Shown piece after piece: positions 1-11,129 of a stretch of 64,000 bases of DNA. Position 1 is the first letter of the stretch, and every line of letters begins with the position of its first letter. Position numbers and translations under genes: made by a program. A model generated the notes under the pieces. That model ran no database searches, was not told where the DNA came from, and saw only the letters and a program-made list of their open reading frames with translations. This DNA is from Amyloporia xantha (taxonomy: Eukaryota > Basidiomycota > Agaricomycetes > Polyporales > Adustoporiaceae), in contig JAYKKR010000022.1 of NCBI GenBank assembly GCA_036971615.1, forward strand, positions 62,001-126,000, read 5' to 3'.

Positions 1-891
1 TGCGTGACTCTTCGCGCGGCTGGAGTCAGGGTTTCTCTGAGCAGTCTTCACTGCTCTCTTTTCGGTCTCACCGGACTCTCGTCTCGCCTCGAAGGCGATC
101 GCGACGTCCGATTCGTTCTCGCGGCTCGACTACGTGTCACTCGGACGCGTTCCGTCCAGTGACCCTGCCGCTCTCACTACGACGAGCTCCGAAAGAGCTC
201 ACCAATTTCGAGCTCAGCGTTCAAGAAGATCCGTCCCTCCCTGAATTAGAGAGTGCCATCTCCGCGACCTCTCACAATAATACCCCTACATTTTATTGCA
301 TATTTGTATTGCCCCATTCAAATGGATCCCAATGATGTATAACAATCCTATATTGAATATTACCATATTTGGAATGGCCCATTCAAACGAATTCTAATGG
401 TGTATATACTGGCTATTACCATATTTGGAATGGCCCATTCAAGCGGATTCTAATGATATATAATAATCCTGTATTGGATATTACCATATATGGATTGGCA
501 GAAATAAGCGGATTTTAATGATATATAATGATATATGACCTGTACAGCAGAAATGTATGATTATATTTATTACAAGCTTGCCCAGTATTTAACTGAAATT
601 GTCAAAAATGCGGATTTACAAACCAGGTTAACATTGTACAAAGGCTAGGCAGGTTTGTGGATTGTCAATCAGCAGGCCCAGTTGTATTACAAGCCTTGTA
701 AAACCCTGGCCAAGTTGTGCACAGAGCTAAGCCCAGGTACCTGGGCAATTGTTGTACAACTTTGGATACCACAGGTGATGGCGTCGGTATGCCTCTCGAG
801 CGTATTTCCTCAGAAACGGAATGAGCTCCTTGTCCGCTTTCCTGCGTCGCCATCAGCTGCCGTTAACTTAGCACAAAGGTCGCGCTCCCAC
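1..891. other. No gene recognised; GC-rich start then AT-rich repeats
   Basis: The first about 250 bases are GC-rich without a recognisable product. The sequence then turns AT-rich (about 280-600) with degenerate tandem repeats annotated separately. Between 600 and 780 short palindromic TTGTACAA-like words and repeats of a GCCCAGTTGT-like word occur. This looks like transposon flank or subterminal sequence, but no element could be delimited. Confidence 0.4.
303..540. repeat. Degenerate 56-65 bp tandem repeat, about 4 units, AT-rich
   Basis: Units start near 303, 368, 424 and 489. Each begins with a word close to TTTGGAATGGCCCATTCAA, continues with GGATTCTAATGATATATAA and ends with TATTACCATA. 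The second unit is about 9 bases shorter and the fourth is diverged and cut short. No coding capacity. Confidence 0.7.
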
Positions 892-1406
892 TCACGCCGA
901 AGATCCAGCCTTGACCTCTTTGGCGTCATTGTTGAACGCATCCGCCTTCATCTGGTAGTCCGCCTTTGCGTCCTCATCCAGTTTGCCCCAATACTCGCTC
1001 ACTACCTTGGTGTATGCGCCTATCTCCTGGTGGGCCAGACCTCGTCCTCCCGTCCTTTCGTTGGCCACCCTTAGCAGCTCTGTTTTGTGCTCCTCTTGAT
1101 ACATATCCCTCGCTGACCGTTTTTCGTTCCAGGGATGGGCACCTGGGGTTCTACGATTCGGTAGTGGTTGCTGAAATAGGTCCCCAGGGACTATAGAAAT
1201 GTGTGAATGACGAAGATGACAATGCCATGAACTGTTGGTTTGACCTTTTTCAGGCCATTTTTATCTGTCAGCTCTGCGAATTGTTCCATGAGGATATTGA
1301 CAGCCTCATCGACAATGGGTGCCCTCGCAGTGCCTTTGGTGTTGCGCCATCGCTCTATTTGCTCTGGGATCTTGTCTAGATATGCCTGCAGGATAGCTAT
1401 TCCCAT
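892..1406 (-). pseudogene. HMG-box-like DNA-binding protein fragment, transposon-associated
   Basis: Two minus-strand open stretches lie close together. The upstream one (1191-1406) has a helical segment with IERWRNTKGTARAP. The downstream one (892-1104, continuing upstream in frame through WNEKRSARDMYQEEH) has alternating Trp, Tyr and Lys spacing like an HMG-box: WNEK, then EYWGKLDEDAKADYQMKA. I know such HMG-like proteins as common neighbours of fungal DNA transposons. No clean GT-AG intron joins the pieces, and the product would be short. It is therefore called a fragment. It could be a small intact gene with an unrecognised intron. Confidence 0.35.
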
Positions 1407-1853
1407 GGCGAGGACAACAAGCAGACCGAGATGCTCTCAGGATGACAGACACTTGGGCACTCCCAACTGAACATTTGCCCAGACGTGTCTGACCTCCGGT
1501 GATACTTTCGTCCTGTTCTAACCCCGCTGATCTCTCTTACACTGCAAGCGTCCATGTCGGGGCAGACCCGACCGGCATCCCTCCGGCGGAGCGCGGCATC
1601 TCACAGGCCGAGGCCCCGGCGTAATGGCGCCGTGGTCGAGAATCGCGGTCCACATGCCAATGACGCGCCTCGATCACCGGATCACGCCTTGCCGATCGGC
1701 TGGGCCTGATCTTGCCGGCGCTTGCTCAACGATGTGATCGACCAAACAAGTGTGCAAAGCTAATGGACATGCTGTTGCAGCATGGTCAGTAGATGGCAGA
1801 TTGAGCAATAATGCGAGATGGGCGTGTATCTCCATCCATCTCGTCTGTAAGCC

Positions 1854-3113
1854 ATGATAGCGGGCAGCGGCTTGGAGCTCAGCGACACATTGGCAGCTTG
1901 CATGCGCGATATGTTTCAGTTTTGGCTACACAAGCTTCGGAATGCAGCCGGACAACCGAGAAACCCACAGCCTCCCACACATATCCGCGCCGATATCGTC
2001 GTCGAATGCAGCCAGATCGCGCACCAGCTCGCAAAGGCATATATCAAACCTGGTGTGTACTCTTGGATGCTGTGGGCATCTACTCATGCTGCGCTGACCG
2101 GAAAGTAGTGCGCTTATCCTGGGACATTGACCGGTATTCTGATGCTATAGGCGTGGGCAACACCGGACAGAACGTGAATCTGGAGGCGCAGCTCAAGACT
2201 AAATGGCCGCCTCTCCTCCCAGACACCACCGTGGTTCTAGATGAACCCTGCGTGCTCCTCGACCAGCACTCGCGCATCCTAGCATGGGTGCTTCCGGGCG
2301 TCCTTCATGTGAATCGCCAGGTGGGCTCATTCATCTTCCGCCATGCACCGTGCTCACTACGCTGTGTCGGCAGAGGGAGATACAATTGGCGACGGCCCAC
2401 CTATCAACACAACTGATGCGTAAAGCCCCGGGGGTCAGTTGGCGAAACCATGAAGCATATTTCCGCGATCGATCAACCTGCACCACACCTCCGGGGACTG
2501 TCAATCTGTCTCCAGGATGGCACGCGCTGGGTCACACGGTACGCTGACGATCCCTTAACTCTGATGACTGGCGAATGACGGCGCATACATCCAGGGCCCA
2601 TTGGACCCAATGCTGCCTTCGGCGAGCTTACGCGATAAAGATGGCCAGAGTGGATGGCGATGGTTGACCGCCATCCGTGAATCAGCCGCCATCCTATCCG
2701 GCATGATGTCCATCATGCATCCCGACCTGTATGCTGCGGGACATACATGCATGGAGTCGCTTCTTGGCGAAGTGGAGTATCCCGCAATAGTAAGCGCTTG
2801 GTCTTCGATCTTCAATGGCGTTCAGGTCATCAGCAATCGCGAGACGCCGCTACACCGCGACAAAAACTCGCGCAAGCAGTGGTTCGACCTTCTCACCACG
2901 GTAGGGAGCTACGGCGCATTGGAAATGCAGCTGGATGGTCCAAATATCGCTATAGACTACAAGGCGGGTAGCGTAGTTGCGCTTTGCGGAAAGCTTCTGC
3001 GCCATGGCGTTCAGAGATGCGATGGAGAGCGCATATGCTACGCTTATTTTATGAGGGACTCAGTGCATGCCGCGATGAATGTCAAGGCACCGCACTGGAT
3101 GGAGTGGACTTAA
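1854..3113 (+). CDS. TET/JBP-family 2-oxoglutarate/Fe(II) dioxygenase, KDZ-associated
   Basis: Four exons (1854-2052, 2151-2320, 2374-2538, 2595-3113) join in frame through GT-AG introns of 98, 53 and 56 nt to give about 350 aa. The last exon carries the double-stranded beta-helix dioxygenase core: PLHRDKNSR supplies the HxD iron ligands, LRHGVQRC the second histidine, and GERICYAYFMR the arginine expected to bind 2-oxoglutarate. All three motifs are intact, so the enzyme may be active. Family knowledge: TET/JBP enzymes oxidise 5-methylcytosine or thymine in DNA, and basidiomycete copies are expanded together with KDZ transposons. Here the stop lies 74 bases from that of a KDZ transposase on the other strand. 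The start is the first in-frame ATG; an upstream exon cannot be excluded. The DNA substrate is inferred, not shown. Confidence 0.8.
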
Positions 3114-3186
3114 GGTTGCATACACAGATCTGTATTTGTGTCAAGTCTATGTTTGTGTATCTAGTAGGGTCGTGAATGGCGAACCA

Positions 3187-6100
3187 TCACACACATGTAT
3201 TAAAGCGAGAAGCGGCATGCTCCGCCATGCGCGTCCACAGCGAGACCTGACGGCGCGCATAGCATACATGACCTGGAGGCCCATAGAGGCGGGAGCGCCA
3301 TAGGTTCGCCTTGTTATGGAAGCTCGCCTGCGTCCACGCCATCTCTGCCGTGACCATGACAAACTCCTCCGCCCACCTATCCTTACGTGATTTTGCACGG
3401 AACCAGTTGACGCGATGCACTGGCGCGCTGCAGTCAGCATTGCGGGCATTGGATGGACCACAAGCGCACTCACACTCCGTCAACCAGTTGGACTGCGTTG
3501 AATCGCCCTCGATGTCTACGGTCCATATCCAGGACAACTTGTCCTGCCGTGTTCCTCGGATGGAGTTGTCCAGCAGCGCGGTGATCGCCTTGAGATCATC
3601 ATGTTGAATGGCACGGAAGCGCGCTTTGATGGCGTCAGTCGGATTCAGAGCGAGGATGGCGTGGCGGCTTTGACTGTAAATGCGCACGTTCTCTAGCACC
3701 GCCCTCTGCGTGGAGATGACCTCGTCCCAGGACCGGAGCTTTTGGCGCTGGCTCTTTGCATGACGAACCGCCGTACGAAACAGCACTGACTTGTAACCAA
3801 TGGCGAGGCGAATCTGATGAAGGGCGTCATTGGCCTGCCCAATGCGCAAACTCAACTCCTCCGAAGCGATGTCCTCTAAACCGCTGGCCACGACAACATC
3901 GTAGCCAAGCTGCGATGGAAGCGAAATGATGGCGCTCTCAGGCTGGATTCCAGAATCGATCTCACCGGTGTAAATCTCATCAAGAGGATTGACATCTTCC
4001 TCCAGTGCATCCCATTCAGACCCGTCATAAGCCTCTGAGGCGCCATCCCCATCGGGCTCGGCCACAAGTGGAATGTACGAAGCGGCTTTGGACTCGAATG
4101 TCACTATACGCTTCTGAAGGCGCTGACGGCGCTCCTCCAGCGCAAGGCGGTCCGCCACCAGCGGATGCCGGCCCATCTTCCGTTTCAGTTGGCTAATGAC
4201 CAACCTAAGACCTGTTGTGAGCTTGGCACCCGATGTTCAATGACGCTACCTACTGCAATTCCTGAATCTTCATGCCCGTGGCTATCCATGCAGCTACGCC
4301 CTGATGGCGATGTTGCGATGTTTCCGTTTGCGTTAGTTGAAGTTGGATCTGCATCCGGGTGGGTGCTGCGCCACATCATTAATCATGGCCGTACCCTCTA
4401 GTGTGCACTCTCACCCTTTCTCATCTGCACGTCAAAGACATCCATCGCGCTGATTTTAGCGTCACGCATGGCGAGCGCCTCGCCCTCAGCGGCTCGCCAC
4501 TCTCCTAGCTGCTCCTCCGTGCTCGATCTCTCAATGAACTCCAACACATCCCCGCTCTCCGTGGCGCCGGCTTTGGCCTTTCGCCATTTCCTAACAAGGG
4601 TGTTCGCTGTTGAAGCCACAGTCAATCAACCTCTCCACCAATGTCAAGGTTGGCCCACCCATCCCGGTCAACTTCTTCCAATTGGAATCATTCATGTGAT
4701 CGTCAATGACTTCCTTTCTATGTGCTGTGGTCATGCCGCGTGTGCTACCCGAAATGAGATTCAACGGCGCCCAAAGGGTTTCAATCACTTCGCCATCAAT
4801 CTGACCAGCACCGGGAATGAAGTTGGGTGAGTAGCGAGGAAAGCATGTGTCTTGATGGCCGTGGACATGAAACAGGCCTATTCCGCGCCGTATCTCCACG
4901 TTCGGCGGCATGTGCAAATACTCACTCTCCCCAAACCGCTTCATGAGATTGATGCCGTATTGACACATGATGTCGTACATCACCAGCAGCACCTGGATAC
5001 CCGCCATGGTGGCGAGGACCTCGCTCAGCGCGTAATCCATGTTCATCTGTCTGATGGCGGGTGTAAGTGAACAAAGGAAATAGCAAACCACTTACCTCTC
5101 GCCTTTCTGAAATCAACCACCGCATGCGGCATGAAAAACCCATGGCGCGCACAGGCCGCGGCGCCAATCCCCGTGGCTTCAAGGTTATGGCGATCTGCAT
5201 TCGCCTGGTTGACGGCGCGATGATCGTGACAGAAGGATTTCTACATAGGCTATGAGCGTCCAACGGTTCATCCACTAGGAGTCGATCACGGACCTCTTTA
5301 TGCTCGATGGCGACAGCGAGATGCTTCTTGTAGGTGTCATCGCCCACCATGAAAGCGTTGCCATCGCTGAGAATTACGTCGTCCTCTGGGCGACGCATCT
5401 TGAGATGCTCCGCGCTAAAGTTGCCGTCCATTACGATGCTCCTCATGTACTTCCATCTGCTATCGCGTTACACATGCCGCCCAAAACGTCTTACATGGCT
5501 CACTGTACGGGGTCATCACGCCATCCGGAAGCGAGATTCACGCCAGGCTTGGGACATGCCGGGCACCCCAAAGCGAGGCCACCAGCTGGTATCGCGTTGG
5601 AGGCGCCATGACCATATCCATGCCATTTGCGGTATTTGAGGTTTCGCCATTGGCGGGACACCCGCAGAAGCTCTCTGTAACGGTTCTAGCCCCTTCTCAA
5701 CGGCGAAAACAGCTTCATATGCACATAGCGGCTTACCTGCACTGAATGCGGGAACGCGGAGTTTGTGACACGTCGAAGCTTGCTGTAGTAATTCATCCCC
5801 GAGGTTTTGCACTCCTTGTTGGTAAGCAAAAAATCATCCAACACCCGAAATGTGAACGCAGTGCGTGGCCGCTTGGTGCTCCCAGGATAGAGGCCCATGT
5901 CCAATAGTTGCAGGTCTCGAGTGAGCCTGTTATCGCACCGACACCACACAACGTCCAGGCTATGCATCCCCGTAACATCTACAATGGTCAAAGTGTCAAA
6001 TGCGTAGTGACTTGGCGCCGTCGAGTCCGCTTTGATTGGCTCTTCATCCTCTTCATTGTCCCCGGCGTCACTCACGTCGTCATCTTCGCCATCGCTATCA

Positions 6101-6743
6101 GCATCCCCATCCAGCGGCGTGATCGGGGACTCCGCATCCACACATGGTTCGCCATCATGCCCGAGATGCATCCGCACCCCAACCTCCCGAAGCCACGCCG
6201 GTTCGAAGAACCCATCCGCCCACTTCTCCACCCGATGCAGCGGCATGCGGCGATGCGTCAACTGCAGGCAGTCCTCGCAATACACGGGGCGCCCAAAGCA
6301 TTCCAAGCAGCGCCAATCGCCATGCGCATCAGCGCATTTGCTGCATCGTCTCTCACCTGGTGGAGCTTCTAGCTCGATGATGTGGCTTAGATACACATCG
6401 CGAAGTGGAAGCCATTCGCGCATAAAGTCGTTCTGCGACTGCCCGCCTTCGGCGTTGACATTGAGCGACCCAAATAAGGCGACGGTACTCACCTTGTGCA
6501 GACTCTTCATCGGCATCACATCGTCAAACACCACATGCTCCTGCACGGGTTCGGAATATGCGTCATGAGACGCGGCTTTAGAGGGGATTTCGACGGCGAT
6601 CTTGATGCGCTTGTCGGCACATGCGCACGCGGTAGCGGTGCTTCCTTGGGAACGTATGTGACGGCGCCTCTTGCAGTTCGCCGTTCTTCGCGACGCACGA
6701 ACACCGCATCGCCACTGACATGTTGCTTCTTCGTGCGGGCCAT
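3187..6743 (-). CDS. KDZ-superfamily DNA transposase with CxC2 zinc cluster, one frameshift
   Basis: Reading from ATG 6743 (MARTKKQ), exons 5737-6438, 5504-5685, 5294-5456, 5096-5240, 4659-5050, 4415-4606, 4254-4365 and 3187-4204 splice through 45-54 nt GT-AG introns. In order they encode QNDFMREWLPLRDVYLS, the CxC2 cysteine cluster (CSKCADAHGDWRCLECF, then VYCEDC), NRYRELLR, CPACPKPGVNL, DHRAVNQAN, the transposase core (YDIMCQYGINL, FHVHGHQDTCFPRY, GQIDGEVIETLWAPLN) and HMNDSNWKKL. The Asp and Glu in YDIMCQ and GEVIETLW are the likely catalytic acidic residues (family knowledge). Frame bookkeeping shows one missing base in exon 5096-5240, between the D and F of an expected VVDFQKGER at about 5109-5114. 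The junction near 6601-6653 is either a weak intron (donor GTTCCC) or a second shift. The copy is probably inactive unless the missing base is an assembly error. Confidence 0.85.
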
Positions 6744-7018
6744 GGCCGTATCACTGCGGACAGATGACAATTGGCTTATTGTGATCCATGACAGCTTCCT
6801 TTTCATACTGAATGGCGATCTCTCACGCCCCTGCCTCCTGATCCCTTATCAACAACGGATCATATCCACGCGATCACCTTCAGATACTTGGCCGATGCTT
6901 ATCTCCGACGGATCTTCGCCATGACCTTCCCTCGAGGCGATCACCCGATCCACCATCGACTCCTCAAATTCGCCTTGCATTTCGCCTTGGCCTACCAACC
7001 CATTCACCCCACGGCGCA

Positions 7019-7773
7019 ATGGCTCTCGCCTTGAAGAATCGCGAACAGTCCCTCTCCAGCCTCATCGCTATCAACCGCCGACTGATCTCATACTATGCCT
7101 GGCGCTGCGAGCAGGCGCTAGCGACCATCATGTCTGTCGCCGCCGGTAGAGACAAGGTGGCTGGCTTCGACATCACCTTGGCGCGGTGGGAGATTGGCCT
7201 CCGCATGGAAATGGTAAGCTTCGCCTTCCCCAACGTGTCTGCTCTGACGCTCAGCAGGAAGCCCTTCGCGACTGCCTTGGCCGCCTCGCCCTCGTCGGCA
7301 TCACCGACGTCGAGCTCCCCGACGTCGTCCGCAAGATCAGCGACGCCACCGTCTTTGGGGCCGTCCCACAGATCCACGTCCTCGAGATACAGCCGTTCAC
7401 GCCGCTCGCCTCGCCGCCATCCTTGCAGCTACAGAAGCTGCACACAGAAACCGAGCCCGCGTGGTGGACTTGGCCAGACGACCCTCCCAGTCACCTTCCA
7501 GCATGGTGGAAGTATCCACTGCATGACAGAGTAAGTCGCCACCCCGCTCCCACCTTTTCAACACATTCATTCACATAAATTGCATCGATTGCCGCATAGC
7601 GTCGCGGAGACACCTATCAAGTCAACTACCGCGATATGAGAGCGGTCAGCCATCGATTGGATGACGTCGAACGCCTGGTCACCCGCTTCGCCGAGAGCCG
7701 CCATCGCGATGCCGGCGACCTCACAAGGATGTTGGACGCCTTCAAAGAGGTGCTGTTGCCAGATGAGGAGTGA
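7019..7773 (+). CDS. Passenger gene of the KDZ element, unknown function, 214 aa
   Basis: Exons 7019-7213, 7255-7530 and 7600-7773 join in frame across GT-AG introns (GTAAGC..CAG, GTAAGT..TAG). The predicted 214-aa protein starts MALALKNREQ. Its middle has an acidic-aliphatic stretch (DVELPDVVRKISD), a Trp-rich segment (EPAWWTWPDDPPSHLPAWW), and a helical C-terminus ending LLPDEE. It starts 276 bases from the KDZ transposase start on the opposite strand, so the two could share a promoter. I recognise no domain. Position and codon style suggest a cargo gene of the same element. A first ATG at 6921 is in another frame and soon stops. Confidence 0.55.
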
Positions 7774-8281
7774 GACCGGGTCTCTGCGCGCCATGTCGTA
7801 GGTGGATCTCGCCGTCGTCTGTATGTATTTCTTGTCGCTGCCTTTATGAGCACGAGTGCATGACGTCCCCAGCGTCTCCCATTTGTTCAATGGACCTTGT
7901 ATTTAAGCGGCTGAATCACATTACCATCCAATCATGTGGATGGCGATGCGATTCAGACGGCTTAACTTCGGGGTAGCATTGACGAATGGCCGAGCTCGAG
8001 GACGCCAGCAAATCATGCTCTTTGGACATCGCGCCATGTCAAAGGTGGGTGTTTTCAGGTGGCGTATGTATCCGTTTCGTCTGCGCGGTGAGTGCATAAA
8101 TGCATGACGTCCTTCTGCGCCAGCCAATTCTTCAATGGCCTTGGTATTCAAGCAGCTGAATCGGATGGCCATCCAACAATGGTTGGATGGCGATTCGATT
8201 CATCCAGGGTAGCATTGAGGAATCATGCAGGTCGAGAACGCCAGCACATCACGCCGGCTGCGCACCATGTGCCTCGCCTGC

Positions 8282-8905
8282 GCGCGCCATGCACGGCGCC
8301 ATCGGATGGCGCATATTGCCGCTGAACGAGGCGGCTTCATCTATGACCTTCGGAGCCACAGGTATGCGGCTCTGAAGAGCATAGATGAAGGCGCCCTGTC
8401 TGGCGAGCCATAGCGCCATCTCCCAACAGTGAGCATGAGCGCGCCATGCACGGCGCCATCGGATGGCGCATATAGCCGCTGAACGAGGCCCCTTCTTCTA
8501 TGACCTTCGGAGCCACAGGTAAGCGGCTCTGAAGAGCATAGATGAAGGCGCCCTGTCTGGCGAGCCATAGCGCCATCTCCCAACAGTGAGCATAAGCGCG
8601 CCATGCACGGCGCCATCAGATGGCGCCCGTCGCCGCCGGACAGCGCAACTTCAGTCTGTGGCCCTCAGAGCCACAGGTATGCGGCTCTGAAGACCATAGA
8701 TGAAGGCGCCCTGTCAGGCGAGCCATAGCGCCATCTCCCAACAGCGAGCATGAGCGCGCATGCACTTCGCCATCAGATGGCGCCCGTCGCCGCCGGACAA
8801 GGCCCATTTGACTTATGTCCTTCTGAGCCACAGGTATGCGGCTCGGAGGAACATAAGTCAAGTCTTCCTGTCTGGAGTCTGACTCATTCATGCAAGGCGC
8901 TGTTG
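8282..8905. repeat. 157-bp tandem repeat, 4 units, each with a hairpin
   Basis: Units begin with GCGCGCCATG or a close variant at 8282, 8439, 8596 and 8754, a spacing of 157, 157 and 158 bases. Each contains the GAGCCACAGGTATGCGGCTC hairpin core followed by a CTGTCTGGCGAGCCATAGCG-like stretch. Units 1 and 2 are nearly identical. Unit 4 has a completely different outer stem. Confidence 0.85.
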
Positions 8906-9450
8906 GATTAACCCATTAACTCCTTGCTCTCTACGTTCACCAGTGGAATCGAGTTGCCCTCAGCGCCATGAGTACTCCGGATGCAGCTGATTTGTCCATC
9001 AGCATCAGGGGTACTCTCAAAACGTGGACGGCGATTCGATTCCTCTGGCTGACCCAGGGCAGCAAGGATGAAATGGCCCAGTCCAACAGCGCCAGCACAT
9101 CATAACACCTGCTGGCGCCCGTCGCCGCCGGACAAGGCCCATTTGACTTATGTCCTTCTGAGCCACAGGTATGCGGCTCGGAGGAACATAAGTCAAGTCT
9201 TCCTGTCTGGAGTCTGACTCATTCATGCAAGGCGCTGTTGGATAAACCCATTAACTCCTTGCTCTCTACGTTCACCAGTGGAATCGAGTTGCCTTCCGCG
9301 CCATGAGTACTCCGGATGCAGCTGATTTGTCCATCAGCATCAGGGGTACTCTCAAAACGTGGACGGTGATTCGATTCCTCTGGGTGACCCAGGGTAGCAA
9401 GGATGAAATGGCCCCGTCCAACAGCGCCAGCACATCATAACACCTGCGTG
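8781..9450. repeat. 335-bp direct duplication
   Basis: The sequence from CGCCCGTCGCCGCCGG at 8781 recurs at 9116 and is nearly identical over the copied length, including one hairpin, the CACCAGTGGAATCGAGTTGC stretch and the CGCCAGCACATCATAACACC stretch. The high similarity suggests a recent duplication inside the hairpin array. Confidence 0.85.
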
Positions 9451-9538
9451 CCATACGCCTCACAATGTGGCAGGCAAGGTACGTGGCGCATGGTTGCATA
9501 GCGCGTCTGGACATGGTGGCGCCATGATTCCATAGCGC

Positions 9539-9875
9539 ATGCTGCCGCTGGAGATGGCCATTGGATCTGTGTCCCGCAGAGGGTCCAGACAGCTGGATCC
9601 TTTGAAGGACACATATCAGATGGCCCAGTCTCTGCGCGTGTCTTGGGTTGGGCGAGAATATGTATTAGATGCTGGTAGGTGGGTAGATCCAGTTCAAATG
9701 ACCTTAGCGTACATGAAATATGTATAGCGGTAGAATATAGCGCAATGCTGCCGCTTGAGATGGCCATTGGATCTGTGTCCCACAAAGGGTCCACACAGCT
9801 GGATCCTTTGAAGGACACATGTAAGATGGCCCTGTCTCTGCGCGTGTCTTGGGTGGGGTGTATGGAGCCGTCGGA
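9539..9875. repeat. About 206-bp direct repeat with 31-bp-arm hairpins
   Basis: ATGCTGCCGCTGGAGATGGC at 9539 recurs at 9745 with small changes. Each copy holds a hairpin with arms of about 31 bases (GGCCATTGGATCTGTGTCC against GGACACATATCAGATGGCC) and a loop near CAGCT. These are the longest stems in the array. Confidence 0.8.
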
Positions 9876-10069
9876 AATGGCCAATCAGTCCTTGCGCTTT
9901 GAATTGTAGTCACACCACTGACCTGACCACACACGAAACGTCGTGATGAATGACAGATTGCAAAGCCTAATGGATGGCGAGGCATTATTATTATTATACA
10001 TACAGCATGAGATTTATTGAAATGCATATAATTAAAGCGTAGAAAAGGAAACAATAGGGCGGAATATAC

Positions 10070-11040
10070 TACTTCAAGGCGAGAATATACCACGATAATA
10101 TGGCGCAGTCGGCCGCGCCGTGTCTACAGGCTATATTATAGCCCTCGGCCGACACTACTTCAAGGCGAGAATAGACCACGATAATATGGCGCAGTCGGCC
10201 GCGCCGTGTCTACAGGCTATATTATAGCCCTCGGCCGACACTACTTGCAGGCGAGAATATACCACAGAAATATGGCGCAGTCGGCCGCGCCGTATCTAAA
10301 GGCTATATTATAGCCCTCGGCCGACACTACTTGCAGGCGAGAATATACCACGATAATATGGCGCAGTCGGCCGCGCCGTGTCTACAGGCTATATTATAGC
10401 CCTCGGCCGACACTACTTGCAGGCGAGAATATACCACAGAAATATGGCGCAGTCGGCCGCGCCGTATCTAAAGGCTATATTATAGCCCTCGGCCGACACT
10501 ACTTGCAGGCGAGAATATACCACGATAATATGGCGCAGTCGGCCGCGCCGTGTCTACAGGCTATATTATAGCCCTCGGCCGACACTACTTGCAGGCGAGA
10601 ATATACCACAGAAATATGGCGCAGTCGGCCGCGCCGTATCTAAAGGCTATATTATAGCCCTCGGCCGACACTACTTGCAGGCGAGAATATACCACGATAA
10701 TATGGCGCAGTCGGCCGCGCCGTGTCTACAGGCTATATTATAGCCCTCGGCCGACACTACTTGCAGGCGAGAATATACCACAGAAATATGGCGCAGTCGG
10801 CCGCGCCGTATCTAAAGGCTATATTATAGCCCTCGGCCGACACTACTTCAAGGCGAGAATAGACCACGATAATATGGCGCACTCGGCCGCGCCGTATCTA
10901 AAGGCTATATTATAGCCCTGGGCCGACACTACTTGAAGGCGAGAATATACTACGGAAATATGGCGCACTCGGCCGCGCCGTATCTACAGGCTATATTATA
11001 CCCTCTCGGCCGACCCTGCACTGCAGGCTATAGCGATGGC
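10070..11040. repeat. 86-bp palindromic satellite, 11 copies, dimeric higher order
   Basis: TGGCGCAGTCGGCCGCGCC (TGGCGCACTCGG in the last two) starts at 10101 and then every 86 bases exactly to 10961. Each unit contains two nested inverted repeats: AGTCGGCCG..CGGCCGACA and GGCTATATTATAGCC. Two variants differ at CGATAATAT/CAGAAATAT and GTGTCTACAGG/GTATCTAAAGG. From the unit at 10187 to that at 10789 they strictly alternate, giving a 172-bp higher-order repeat. The last two units are diverged. Short chance ORFs run through the array; none looks coding. Confidence 0.95.
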
Positions 11041-11129
11041 GTCGGCCGACGTCCGCTCTCCTTACTAAGTAATAAAAATTTCACCCATATCTCTCCCTAT
11101 AGAGTAGGCTATAATGACTGAATGGGCTC

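Larger units (their letters stand above)
7774..10069. repeat. Tandem family of long imperfect hairpins (7.85-9.88 kb)
   Basis: No coding gene is seen. The stretch is made of diverged direct repeats, each centred on a 20-31 bp inverted repeat with a 6-10 nt loop. Clear hairpins lie near 7909-7964, 8151-8207, 8334-8389, 8490-8546, 8647-8704, 8803-8865, 9138-9200, 9560-9630 and 9766-9836. Five share the inner core GAGCC-ACAGGTATGC-GGCTC, while the outer arms differ between copies yet stay self-complementary (CTTCATCTATG with CATAGATGAAG; TTGACTTATG with CATAAGTCAA). The motif CGCCAGCACATCA recurs downstream of several units. The block ends in sequence with no further structure seen. Probably the subterminal region of the KDZ element. 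Confidence 0.75.

Noticed and set aside
4468..6568. Several plus-strand ORFs over the KDZ gene
   Set aside because: All are antisense to exons with clear family motifs.
8337..9884. Minus-strand ORFs of 80-149 aa across the hairpin array
   Set aside because: They merely translate repeated hairpin units; the same peptides recur with the repeats and show no domain.
10070..11040. CRISPR array
   Set aside because: The genome is eukaryotic, the units are contiguous without unique spacers and the period is 86 bases.
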